Below, piece after piece: positions 19,197 to 28,403 of a DNA stretch of 64,000 nt. The position numbers and the translations under genes were made by a program. The DNA lies in NCBI GenBank assembly GCA_016710095.1, contig JADJLL010000001.1, positions 186,001-250,000 of the forward strand, given 5' to 3'. Each line of letters starts with the position of its first letter. The first letter of the stretch is position 1. Below the pieces are notes generated by a model. It was not told the origin of the DNA and searched no databases. It was given only the letters and a program-made list of their open reading frames with translations. Origin of the DNA: Candidatus Eiseniibacteriota bacterium. Its GTDB lineage: Bacteria; Eisenbacteria; RBG-16-71-46.

Positions 19197-19243
19197 CGGT
19201 GCGCCGCACGCACCCACACTTCTCCACGACGAAAGGCCCCGCC

Positions 19244-20074
19244 ATGCGCCCGGACGGATTCCCGCAGCTCGTGCCCTACTGCTTCGTCGAGCGCGCGCAC
19301 GAGTTCGTGCGCTTCCTCGTCGACGCGCTCGGCGGCGCGGAACTGCAGCGCTCGCTGCGCCCCGACGGCGCGATCGCGAACGCGATGGTCGCCTTCGACG
19401 GCGTCACGATCATGGTGAGCGAGAGTTCAGCCGACTTTCCCGCGATGCCGGGGTCGTACTACCTCTACGTCGCGGACGCCGACGCCGTGATCGCGAACGC
19501 GCTCGCGAAGGGCGCCACGCTCGTGATGCCCGCCGGCGACATGCCGTACGGCGAGCGCCAGGGCGGTGTGCGCGATCCCTTCGGCAACCTGTGGTGGATC
19601 TCGCAGCGCCTCGCGCCCGGGCCGTACGCGCACGATCCGTCCGCCGGCTCGCGCGTCGCGGCCACGTCGCGTGTGGTCGCCGCATCGCCGGCGGCCGTGT
19701 GGGACGCCATTCGCGATCCCGAAAAGCTGGCGCGCTGGTGGGGGCCCGAGGGTTTCACGAACGAGTTCGAGTCGTTCGACTTCCGCGTGGGCGGCGATTG
19801 GAAGTTCGTGATGCGCGGCCCGCAGGGCGCCGCGTATCCGAATCACCAGCGCTTCGTCGCGCTCGACGAAGACCGGCGGTTCGTGACCTGCCACGTGAAC
19901 GCGCCGCACTACGTGCTCACGGTGACGCTCACGCCCGAAGGCGCGGGCACGCGTGTCGACTGGCGGCAGGAGTTCGAGTCCGACGACCTGTTCCGCCGCC
20001 TCGCCGAGTTCGTGCGTCCGGCCAACGAGCAGAACCTCGACCGGTTGCAGGCGGTGCTCGCGGCGACGCGCTGA
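19244..20074 (+). CDS. VOC (glyoxalase-like, PhnB type) - SRPBCC (AHSA1-like) fusion protein
   Basis: ATG at 19244 with GAAAGG upstream; 276 residues. Residues 1-125 form a VOC domain of PhnB/28-kDa glyoxalase-like type: LVPYCFVERAHEFVRFLVDA, LGGAELQRSLRPDGAIANAM, GERQGGVRDPFGNLWWIS. Residues 135-276 form a SRPBCC/AHSA1 domain: VAASPAAVWDAIRDPEKLAR, WWGPEGFTNEFESFDFRVGG, TRVDWRQEF. The PhnB-like and AHSA1-like domains are often encoded by separate neighbouring genes; here they are one chain with a short linker. Both fold types bind small hydrophobic ligands; the substrate is unknown. It follows the carbonic anhydrase after 47 bases. Confidence 0.88.
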   Translation: MRPDGFPQLVPYCFVERAHEFVRFLVDALGGAELQRSLRPDGAIANAMVAFDGVTIMVSESSADFPAMPGSYYLYVADADAVIANALAKGATLVMPAGDMPYGERQGGVRDPFGNLWWISQRLAPGPYAHDPSAGSRVAATSRVVAASPAAVWDAIRDPEKLARWWGPEGFTNEFESFDFRVGGDWKFVMRGPQGAAYPNHQRFVALDEDRRFVTCHVNAPHYVLTVTLTPEGAGTRVDWRQEFESDDLFRRLAEFVRPANEQNLDRLQAVLAATR

Positions 20075-20163
20075 CGACGCGAGGGTTTCCGTGCGTGGCG
20101 CGAATGGCCCTCCGCTCGCACGTCGGTGGTACGCAGGCCGCATCGGGCCCATAGAGGGCAGGC

Positions 20164-20191
20164 CGGGGTTCCGCCGTTCTGCGGAGGCCCC
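20164..20191 (+). other. Imperfect hairpin in the spacer before the PAS histidine kinase
   Basis: GGGGTTCCGC / GCGGAGGCCCC form a stem with one internal bulge around CGTTCT, 40 bases before the GTG start of the kinase. It could end transcription of the preceding gene, though no clear T-run follows. Confidence 0.35.
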
Positions 20192-20229
20192 CCACCGCTT
20201 CGCAGTGCGCGCTCCCCCGCAAGGAGCCG

Positions 20230-21864
20230 GTGAATGAACCGACTCACGCCGGCCTTCCGAACGCATCGATCGAATCACTGACCGCGTTGCTGACCGAGCT
20301 TCGCGATCGGCAGGCGTCGCTCGAGCGTCGCCTCGAGGATCTGCGCCGCGATCGCGACTTGAGCGAACAGCGGCTCGCCAGCGTGCTCGACGGCACGAAC
20401 GCGGGCTCGTGGGAGTGGAACGTGAAGACGGGAGAGACCGTCTTCAACGAGCGCTGGGCCGAGATCGTCGGCTGGACCCTCGCCGAACTCGCGCCGGTGA
20501 GCATCCAGACCTGGCTCGATCTCGGGCATCCGGACGACCTGGGGGAGTCCGAGCGGCGGCTGAACCGCGTCTTCGCACGCGAGGACGAGCACTACGACCT
20601 CGAGTGCCGCATGCGTCATCGCGACGGCAGCTGGGTCTGGGTGCACGATCGCGGCAAGGTGATCGAGTGGGCCGAGGACGGTTCCCCTCTGCGCATGGCG
20701 GGCTCCCACACCGACATCACCGATCGCAAGCGCATCGAGACACAGCTGCGCGAGGACGAGGAGCTGTACCACGCGATCTTCGAGAAGAGCCGCGCCGTGA
20801 AGCTGCTGGTCGATCCGGTGACGGGGCAGCTCGTGGACGTGAACCCGGCGGGGTGCGCGTTCTACGGGTACACGCGGGAGCGCATGCAGTCCATGCGCGT
20901 GAGCGAGCTCAACCTGCTCGAACCGGAGATGATCCGGCTCGAAATGGAGCGCGCGCTTCACGAGCACAAAGGCTATTTCGAGTTCCGCCATCGTCTCGTG
21001 AACGGTGAGATCCGCGACGTCGAGGTCTACTCGAGCCCCGTGCGCATCGGCGGGCGCGAGTTGCTCAACTCGATCGTGCACGACGTGACCGAACGCCGCC
21101 GCGCGCAGGATGCGCGTGTCGCGCTCGAGCACCAGCTGCAGCAGGCGGAGAAGGCCGAGAGCCTCGCCCGCATGGCGGGCGCCGTCGCGCACCGGTTCAA
21201 CAACCAGCTGCAGGCGATGCTCGGCAACCTCGAGCTCACGCGGTTGGCGCTCGCCCCCGGCGATCCCGCGGCGAGCCTGCTCGGATCTTCGATCCGGGCG
21301 ACGCTCGAGGCGGCGCAGCTGGGCGATCTCATGCTGACGTACCTCGGCCAGAAGCCCGGCCGCCCGGAGCCGATCGACGTCCCGGAGTTCTGCCGCGACC
21401 GCCTCGAGCGATTCCGCGCGGCGTTGCGGGCCGACGCGATGCTCGAGCTCGAGGATTCCGCCGGCTCGTGCTTCGTGACGGCGGACCCGCAGCAGCTCGC
21501 GGTCGTGATCGGTCACCTGCTCGTGAACGCCGCCGAGTCCCGGGAACAGGGGCGTGTGCGTGTGCGGCTGCACGTGTCGTGCGTTTCGCCTTCGGCGCTG
21601 GGCGAGCGAGTCCGGCTTCCGCACGACTGGCGTCCCGCCGAGGGCGCTCATGCGTGCATCGCGGTGGAGGACGACGGCGCAGGGATCGAGCCGGAGGACC
21701 TCGAGAAGATCTTCGACCCGTTCTACTCGACGAAGTTCACCGGTCGCGGCATGGGCCTGTCCGCCGCGCTCGGGCTCGTGCGCATGCACGGCGGCGCGAT
21801 CGCCGTGGACAGCACGCCCGGGACCGGCAGCACGTTCCGCGTGTACCTGCCCGCGCAGGGGTGA
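20230..21864 (+). CDS. Soluble two-PAS sensor histidine kinase
   Basis: GTG at 20230 with AAGGA close upstream; a nearby ATG at 20234 is out of frame. 544 residues with no membrane helix. A coiled coil (residues 15-55), PAS domain 1 (about 55-180; SWEWNVKTGETVFNERWAEI, PAC end DITDRKRIE), PAS 2 (185-305; end VTERRRAQDARV), then a phosphoacceptor helix with AGAVAHRFNNQLQAM (His about residue 320) and a HATPase domain: HLLVNAAESREQG (N box), VEDDGAGIEPEDLEKIFDPF, and KFTGRGMGLSAALGLVRMHG. The NN after the His places it in the HisKA_4-like/NtrB-type group. No response regulator is beside it, so it is an orphan kinase. Confidence 0.92.
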   Translation: MNEPTHAGLPNASIESLTALLTELRDRQASLERRLEDLRRDRDLSEQRLASVLDGTNAGSWEWNVKTGETVFNERWAEIVGWTLAELAPVSIQTWLDLGHPDDLGESERRLNRVFAREDEHYDLECRMRHRDGSWVWVHDRGKVIEWAEDGSPLRMAGSHTDITDRKRIETQLREDEELYHAIFEKSRAVKLLVDPVTGQLVDVNPAGCAFYGYTRERMQSMRVSELNLLEPEMIRLEMERALHEHKGYFEFRHRLVNGEIRDVEVYSSPVRIGGRELLNSIVHDVTERRRAQDARVALEHQLQQAEKAESLARMAGAVAHRFNNQLQAMLGNLELTRLALAPGDPAASLLGSSIRATLEAAQLGDLMLTYLGQKPGRPEPIDVPEFCRDRLERFRAALRADAMLELEDSAGSCFVTADPQQLAVVIGHLLVNAAESREQGRVRVRLHVSCVSPSALGERVRLPHDWRPAEGAHACIAVEDDGAGIEPEDLEKIFDPFYSTKFTGRGMGLSAALGLVRMHGGAIAVDSTPGTGSTFRVYLPAQG

Positions 21865-21874
21865 GGTTGCCGCC

Positions 21875-22897
21875 TCACCCCACCATCGTGTCCAGGAGCC
21901 TCCACGCGCTGTCCACCGTCAGGCGGTCGAGGCAGCGCAGGTCGTCGCAGACGTCGCGGTGGCAGGGGCTGCACTCGACGCGCGCGTAGTGCGCGCGGTG
22001 GCCCTCGCGCTCGGGGTAGGGGAAGAACATCGCCGGGCGGTTGCGGCTCATGAGTCCCAGCGTGCGCGCGCCGCTCGCGACCGACGTATGCAGCGGGCCC
22101 GTGTCGCCGCTCACGAACGCGGCGCACAACGACTGCAGCGCCACGAATCGCGCGATCGGCCAGCCCGACACCACGAACGCGCGCGGCGACGCCAGCTGCG
22201 CCACGCACGCGCGCGCCGCTTCTTCCTCGCCCGGGCCCGCGGTGAAGAGCGCGACCGCGCCGGGGCGTGACTCGAGCAGGTGCTTCGCGAGCGCGACGAA
22301 GCGCTCGACCGGCCAGCGCCGCGTGGGCCAGCGCGCGCCGGCGTGGAAGCCGACGAGCGTCGCGCCGATCGGCACGCCCATCGCGCGCAGCCCGTCGCGC
22401 GCCTCACCGACCGCGGCGAGGCCCACGTGCAGGCGCGGCGTCGCCGGTTCGGCGGGCACGGGCCAGCCGAGCGCCGCGACGCTCGCGAGGTGGAAGCCGG
22501 TCGACGACAGCGTGCGCGGTCGCGCGTGGTGCGTGTAGAGCGCCGAGCGCCAGCCCTTGTTCGGATAACCCGAGCGCGCGCGTGCCCCGCTGGCGAACGT
22601 CCAGATCGCCGTGCGCGGATTGCAGAAGCAGTCGATCGTCACGTCTGGCCCCCACGCGCGCATGTCGCGGATCAACGCGAACGTCTCGGCGGCCGACGGC
22701 TTGCCGGAGATCGTGAAGAGGCGCTCCACGCGCGGGTCCCCGGCGAGCAGCGGCGCCAGTCCGCGCTCGAGCACGTAGCCGATCTTCGCGTTCGGGCACG
22801 CGGCGCGCGCCGCCTCGAGGGCGGGGAGCGTCAGGCACACGTCGCCCAGGAACCGCGGGCGGACGAAGAGAATCTTGCGGACGTCGGAGGGATTCAT
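21875..22897 (-). CDS. Glycosyltransferase family 9 (heptosyltransferase-like)
   Basis: ATG at 22897 (SD GGAGGGA on the minus strand); 340 residues. ILFVRPRFLGDVCLTLPALE is the GT9 start (usually RxxxLGDxxLTxP); later GFHAGARWPTRRWPVERFVA (the G/A-R-W..KRWP-like donor-binding motif), GPGEEEAARACVAQL, and SGDTGPLHTSVASGARTLGLM, the C-terminal GDxGPxHxAxAxG nucleotide-sugar motif. GT9 enzymes transfer heptose to lipopolysaccharide core in the cytoplasm at the inner membrane. A Cys-rich C-terminus (ECSPCHRDVCDDLRCLD) is typical. It converges with the sensor kinase gene after a 10-base gap. Confidence 0.9.
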   Translation of the reverse strand: MNPSDVRKILFVRPRFLGDVCLTLPALEAARAACPNAKIGYVLERGLAPLLAGDPRVERLFTISGKPSAAETFALIRDMRAWGPDVTIDCFCNPRTAIWTFASGARARSGYPNKGWRSALYTHHARPRTLSSTGFHLASVAALGWPVPAEPATPRLHVGLAAVGEARDGLRAMGVPIGATLVGFHAGARWPTRRWPVERFVALAKHLLESRPGAVALFTAGPGEEEAARACVAQLASPRAFVVSGWPIARFVALQSLCAAFVSGDTGPLHTSVASGARTLGLMSRNRPAMFFPYPEREGHRAHYARVECSPCHRDVCDDLRCLDRLTVDSAWRLLDTMVG

Positions 22898-22920
22898 GGG
22901 CCTCGCGCGGCGCGGGTGAG

Positions 22921-22938
22921 TAGAATGCGCGCACCGTA
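22921..22938. promoter_or_regulatory. Face-to-face -10 elements for GT9 (-) and cystathionine beta-lyase (+)
   Basis: Plus strand TAGAAT (22921-22926) and minus strand TACGGT (22938-22933) face each other and share the central GCGCGC as discriminator. No convincing -35 is seen for either, so each may be weak or activator dependent. The minus-strand string GTTACGGTGCGCGCAT occurs again exactly at 61590-61605. Confidence 0.45.
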
Positions 22939-22989
22939 ACCGACCCTCCCCACACCGTGCCACCACGAGTCGATTCGCCGAGGTAGCGA

Positions 22990-24174
22990 GTGAGCCACGA
23001 TTCCGAGCGCCCCGCGCACGCGATCGAAACGAACGCCGTCCACGGTCCGCACACCGAGCATCGTGGTCCGGTCAGCACGCCGATCGTCCACAGCGCCACG
23101 TTCACGTTCGAGAAACTCGAGGACATGGTCGAGCAGCAGCGGCTCGACACTGCGGGCTCGTTCTACCAACGCAAGGGCCACCCGACGATCTTCGCGACCG
23201 AAGAGCGCCTCGCGCTGCTCGAAGGCTGCGAGGCGGCGCTGCTGTTTCCCTCCGGCATGGCGGCGATCTCGACGGTGTTCCTCACGCTGCTGCGCACGGG
23301 CGAACATCTCGTGTGCGTGGACCCGTGCTACGGCGGCACGCAGGCGCTGCTCGCGTGGGGCCGCGAACACTTCGGCTGGGAGTACACGCTCGTGGACGCG
23401 CGCCGGCCCGACACGTGGGAAGCCGCGTTCCAGCCGAACACGCGCGTGCTGCATCTGGAATCGCCGATCAACCCGACGCTCGCCGTGCTCGACGTGGAAG
23501 CGGCGGCGGCGATGGGCAAGCGCCACGGCTGCGTGGTGACGATCGACAACACGATCGCCTCGCCGCTGGGCCAGCGCCCGCTCGAGATGGGCTGCGACAT
23601 CTCGCTCTACAGCGCGACCAAGTCCATCGGCGGGCACAGCGACCTGCTCGCGGGCGCCGCGATGGGGTCGTGGAAGCACCTGCGCGCGGCCGCGTTCACG
23701 CGCCTGGTGTTCGGCCCGATCGCCGATCCGGCGATGGCGTGGATGATCGAGCGCTCGCTCAAGACCATGCCGCTGCGCGTGCGCGCGGGAAACGCGAACG
23801 CGATGGAACTCGCCACGCGCCTCACGAAGCACCCGAAGGTCGCGCAGGTGTTCTATCCCGGGCTGCCGTCGCACCCGACGCACGCGCTCGCGGTGAAGCA
23901 GATGCGCGAGGGCTTCGGACCGCTGCTGTCGTTCGAGGTCACGGGCGGGGCCGAGGCCGCGCTCGCGGTCGTGAACAAGCTGAAGGTGATCAAGCACGGC
24001 GCCAGCCTGGGCGGGGTCGAGTCGCTGGCCTCCCTGGCGGCGTTCACTTCGCACCAGATCCTCGGCCCCGAGGGCCGGGCCCGGGCGGGGATTCCCGAGG
24101 GCCTCGTGCGCGTCTCGGCCGGCGTCGAGCACGTCGAAGACCTGTGGGCGGACCTCGTGCAGGCGCTGGGCTGA
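22990..24174 (+). CDS. metC: Cystathionine beta-lyase (MetC-like, Cys/Met metabolism PLP enzyme)
   Basis: GTG at 22990; 394 residues. Pattern of the trans-sulfuration family: THAVH-like start (IETNAVHGPHTEHRGPVSTP), SFYQRKGHPTIFATEERLAL, CEAALLFPSGMAAISTVFLT, IDNTIASPLGQRPLEMGCDI and the PLP lysine in YSATKSIGGHSDLLAGAAMG (Lys about residue 211); a C-terminal SLGGVESLASLA and GLVRVSAGVEHVEDL. The YQRKGHPT and IDNTIASP features favour the cystathionine beta-lyase MetC subgroup over gamma-synthase. Reaction: cystathionine to homocysteine, pyruvate and ammonia, in methionine synthesis. A neighbouring function is not evident. Confidence 0.88.
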   Translation: MSHDSERPAHAIETNAVHGPHTEHRGPVSTPIVHSATFTFEKLEDMVEQQRLDTAGSFYQRKGHPTIFATEERLALLEGCEAALLFPSGMAAISTVFLTLLRTGEHLVCVDPCYGGTQALLAWGREHFGWEYTLVDARRPDTWEAAFQPNTRVLHLESPINPTLAVLDVEAAAAMGKRHGCVVTIDNTIASPLGQRPLEMGCDISLYSATKSIGGHSDLLAGAAMGSWKHLRAAAFTRLVFGPIADPAMAWMIERSLKTMPLRVRAGNANAMELATRLTKHPKVAQVFYPGLPSHPTHALAVKQMREGFGPLLSFEVTGGAEAALAVVNKLKVIKHGASLGGVESLASLAAFTSHQILGPEGRARAGIPEGLVRVSAGVEHVEDLWADLVQALG

Positions 24175-24264
24175 GGGGTTTCGCGGCCGCTTTCCCGCCG
24201 AAATCCCTGGTCCGCCGGGCCGGGCGCCGCCTTCGTCACGCCCGCGTCAGATGTGGCCGACACC

Positions 24265-24295
24265 TTGCCGGGCGGGCCGCGCCCCGTGCTATTCT
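24265..24295 (+). promoter_or_regulatory. Promoter for the TPR protein gene
   Basis: TTGCCG (24265-24270), 19-base spacer, TATTCT (24290-24295) with a TGC just before it (extended -10), then TGCGCC. Leader about 40 bases to the GTG at 24344. Confidence 0.5.
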
Positions 24296-24343
24296 TGCGC
24301 CCGCTTTCGCGCCCCAAAGAACCCTGACCGGAGGAATCCGCTC

Positions 24344-24985
24344 GTGAAGCGTCTGGCCTCGCTCGTGCTGATCGCGATCCTGCTCTGCATCGTCTCGACC
24401 GCTTTCGGCCACCGCAACGCCGCTGCCGCGCCCGTCGCCACTCCCGCCGCCGCTCCCGCGGTCACGGACAGCCTCGGACTGCTCGAGCGCGCCGTCGCCA
24501 AGGACTCCACGAAGTTCGACAACCTGTATCGCCTCGGCGTCATGTACCTCGAGCGCGAGCGCATGCAGGACGCGCTCAAAGTGCTCAGCAAGGCGAACGT
24601 GCTGAAGCCGAACCAGACCAAGGTGCTCGTGAACCTCGGCGTCGCCGCGGACGCGATCGGCCACATGGAAGACGCGCAGGAGTTCTACGGCGAAGCGCTC
24701 AAGGCCGCGCCCGAGGATTCCGTCGCGCTGTGCCGCATGGCGAGCAGCAAGTACGCGCAGGGCAAGTACGACGACGCGATGGGCCTGCTGCGCCAGATCA
24801 TCCAGAAGAAGCCGCGCGCGCACTGCGCCTACTTCACGATGGGTGTGGCGATGGCCGACGCGGGCATCTACCGCGACGCGATCCGGATGTGGCGCAAGGT
24901 CATCGAACTCGCGCCGGATTCGCCCGAGGCGCTGAGCGCACGCGAGTCCATCGACGTGCTCGAGAAATTCCTCGCCGGCAAGTGA
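24344..24985 (+). CDS. Secreted tetratricopeptide-repeat protein
   Basis: GTG at 24344 with a clear SD (GGAGGAA, 24330-24336); 213 residues. A signal peptide (MKRLASLVLIAILLCIVSTA) and an Ala/Pro-rich linker lead to about five TPR units from residue 45: FDNLYRLGVMYLERERMQDA, TKVLVNLGVAADAIGHMEDA, AQEFYGEALKAAPED, YDDAMGLLRQIIQKKP and AYFTMGVAMADAGIYRDAIR. No enzyme domain. TPR proteins of this sort act as periplasmic or outer-membrane scaffolds. Partner unknown. Confidence 0.88.
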   Translation: MKRLASLVLIAILLCIVSTAFGHRNAAAAPVATPAAAPAVTDSLGLLERAVAKDSTKFDNLYRLGVMYLERERMQDALKVLSKANVLKPNQTKVLVNLGVAADAIGHMEDAQEFYGEALKAAPEDSVALCRMASSKYAQGKYDDAMGLLRQIIQKKPRAHCAYFTMGVAMADAGIYRDAIRMWRKVIELAPDSPEALSARESIDVLEKFLAGK

Positions 24986-25022
24986 CGCCGGGCGACTCGC
25001 CCGACGAGCTTCTTCTTCCAGG

Positions 25023-25057
25023 CCGCGGCGCGCCCCACGGTGCGCCGCGGTTTCTTT
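25023..25057 (+). terminator. Hairpin terminator between the TPR gene and cysteine desulfurase gene
   Basis: CCGCGGCGC / GCGCCGCGG (9-bp stem) with a ten-base loop and tail TTTCTTT, the best T-tract in the window. It ends 13 bases before the next ATG. Confidence 0.75.
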
Positions 25058-25070
25058 CCCGGGAACAGCC

Positions 25071-26212
25071 ATGATCTACCTCGACCACAACGCCAGCACG
25101 CCCGTCCGTCCGGAAGTCGCGGACGCGATGGACGCCGCCCTGCGCACGCTCTCGGCGAATCCGTCGAGCGCGCATCGCGAGGGGCAGCGCGTGCGCGCCG
25201 CGGTCGAGCGCGCCCGCGCGCAGGTCGCGCGCTTCGTGCACGCGCGCGAGGCCGAGGTCGTGTTCGTCTCGGGCGGCACCGAGGGCGATCATCTCGCCGT
25301 GGTCGGTACCGCGCTCGCGCGGCGCGACGCCGGGCAGCACGTGGCGTACGCCGCGGTCGAGCATCACGCGGTGCACGGCGCCGCGGCGCTGCTGCACGAG
25401 TTCGGCTGGACGCACTCCGAACTGCCGTGCGACGCCGACGGCCGCACGATTGCCGCGAGCGTGGACGATCTGCCTGCGGGCACGACGGTGCTCTCGGTGA
25501 TGCTCGCGAACAACGAGACGGGCGTGCTGCAGCCGGTCGCCGAGTTGGCGGCGCGTGCGCGCGCGCGCGGCATCCGCGTGCACTGCGACGCGGTGCAGGC
25601 GGCGGGCAAGGTGCCGGTCGACGTGACGGCGCTCGGCGTCGATCACCTCGTGCTGTCCGGTCACAAGTTCGGCGGCCCGAAGGGCGCGGCCGCGCTCATC
25701 GCGCGTGCGGGCGCGCCGCTGTCGCCGCTCGCGCGCGGCAGCGCGCACGAGAGCGGACGTCGCGGCGGCACCGAAAACGTCGCGGGCATCGTCGGGCTCG
25801 GGCTCGCGTGCGAGCTGGCCGCGGCGGAGCTGGCGTCGCAGGGCGCGCGCATCGGCGCGCTGCGCGAGCGCTTCGAGGCCGGCCTGCGTGCCGCGATCCC
25901 CGACTGCGTCGTCAACGGCGCGGCGGCCGAGCGGCTTCCCAACACGAGCAACGTGTCGTTCCCCGGCGCGCGAGCCGACCATCTGCTGCTCGCGCTCGAC
26001 GCGCGCGGCGTGATGGCGTCCGCGGGCGCGGCGTGCGCGAGCGGCGCGGTCGAGCCTTCGCCCGTGCTCGCCGCGATGGGCGTGTCGCGCGAACTGGCGA
26101 TCTCGGCGCTGCGCTTCTCGCTCGGCGCGAGCACCACGGCGGACGAGATCGAGCAGGCGCTGCCGCTCGTGATCGCGGCGGTCGGCGCGGCACGCGGCAC
26201 GGGAGTGCGCGC

Positions 26213-26216
<4 letters not shown>
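25071..26216 (+). CDS. Cysteine desulfurase (IscS/NifS type)
   Basis: ATG at 25071; 381 residues. MIYLDHNASTPVRPEVADAM is the family start; SGGTEGDHLAVVG, VEHHAVHGAAALL, MLANNETGVLQPVAEL, and the PLP lysine in SGHKFGGPKGAAAL (Lys about residue 199). RRGGTENVAGIVGLGLA is conserved and the catalytic Cys sits in GAACASGAVEPSPVL (Cys about residue 322). It removes sulfur from cysteine as persulfide. Stop overlaps the mnmA start (GTGA), so it almost surely feeds sulfur to tRNA 2-thiolation by MnmA. Confidence 0.95.
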
Positions 26217-27369
<1,153 letters not shown>

Positions 27370-27373
<4 letters not shown>

Positions 27374-28281
27374 GCGAGAAACTCCAGACCCGCACGATCA
27401 CCACGTGCCTCGCCTGCGGTGCCGAGAAGCTCGAGCCGCTCGCGATGAAGTATGTGTGGCGCGAGCACGAGTTCCCCGCGGGCTCGTGCCCGTGGTGCGG
27501 CATGCGCTCGCTCACGGTGCAGCCGGTGGGAGAGACGCTCGCGAGCATGTACTCGGCCGAGTACTTCGAAGTGGACTTCCGCTGCGGCCGCGCCGACGCG
27601 AACTCGTTCGACGAAGCCGCGTGGCGCGCCGAGAACGCCGGTCTGCTCGATGCGTTCGAGAAGTACAAAGGCGGCGGCCGGCTGCTCGAGATCGGCTGCG
27701 CGTCGGGCTGGCTGCTCAAGCACGCGGCCGAGCGCGGCTGGAAGGTGACGGGCGTCGAGTACTCCGCCGACGCCGCGGCGCACGCGAAGCAGCTCGGTGT
27801 CGACGTGCACGTCGGCGCGCTCGAGGACGCGAAGCTGCCCGCGGGCGGATTCGACCTCGTGTACATGGGCGACGTGCTCGAGCACGTGCCCGATTGCCGC
27901 GACACGTCGGAGCGTGTCGCCGCGCTGCTCGCTCCGGGCGGGCACTTCTACCTGCGCGGGCCGATCACGACCAACACGCTCGCGCGCCAGCTCGCGCTGC
28001 AGGCGTACGCGACGCTCGGCCGCAGCATCACGCTGCGCGAGCCGCCCTACCACCTGTGGGAGTTCACGCCCACGTCGCTCCGCCGGCTCATGAAGCAGGT
28101 GGGCCTGAAGGTGGTCGAGATGCGGGAGTCGAAGATCGCCCCGGGCAGCGCGGGCGGCCGCAAGCGCGGGCTGCAACGCTCGCTCATGGCGGCGATCGAC
28201 GGGCTCAACGTGCCGCTCACCAACGCATTCAACGCATGGGGCGACCGCGTCGTCATGGTGGCGGAGAAGCCGAAGGGCTGA
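27370..28281 (+). CDS. SAM-dependent methyltransferase with N-terminal zinc-ribbon
   Basis: GTG at 27370 overlaps the mnmA stop; 303 residues. N-terminal CLACGAEKLE and CPWCGMRSL form a four-Cys zinc-binding pair (residues about 12-50), followed by the Methyltransf_23 core: GGRLLEIGCASGWLLKHAAE (motif I), YSADAAAHAKQLGVDVHVGA, FDLVYMGDVLEHVPDCRDTS (post-I/II) and HFYLRGPITTNTLARQLA. Such proteins act on cofactors, sugars or lipids; position after iscS-mnmA suggests a possible role in tRNA or thiol modification but this is only context. Confidence 0.85.
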
Positions 28282-28322
28282 GCTTCGCCGGCGCGCCGCC
28301 GCCCCGAAGCGAGACTCCGTTC

Positions 28323-28352
28323 TTGACCGTCGGCGGGCTTCGGGCGGACTCT
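28323..28352 (+). promoter_or_regulatory. Promoter for the large secreted protein
   Basis: TTGACC (28323-28328), 18-base spacer, GACTCT (28347-28352). Leader of about 45 bases with a TGAGG SD before the ATG at 28404. Confidence 0.45.
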
Positions 28353-28403
28353 TCGGGCCTCGACAGCCGACCCCGACCGGGCAGGCTCTCACCTGAGGTT
28401 CCC

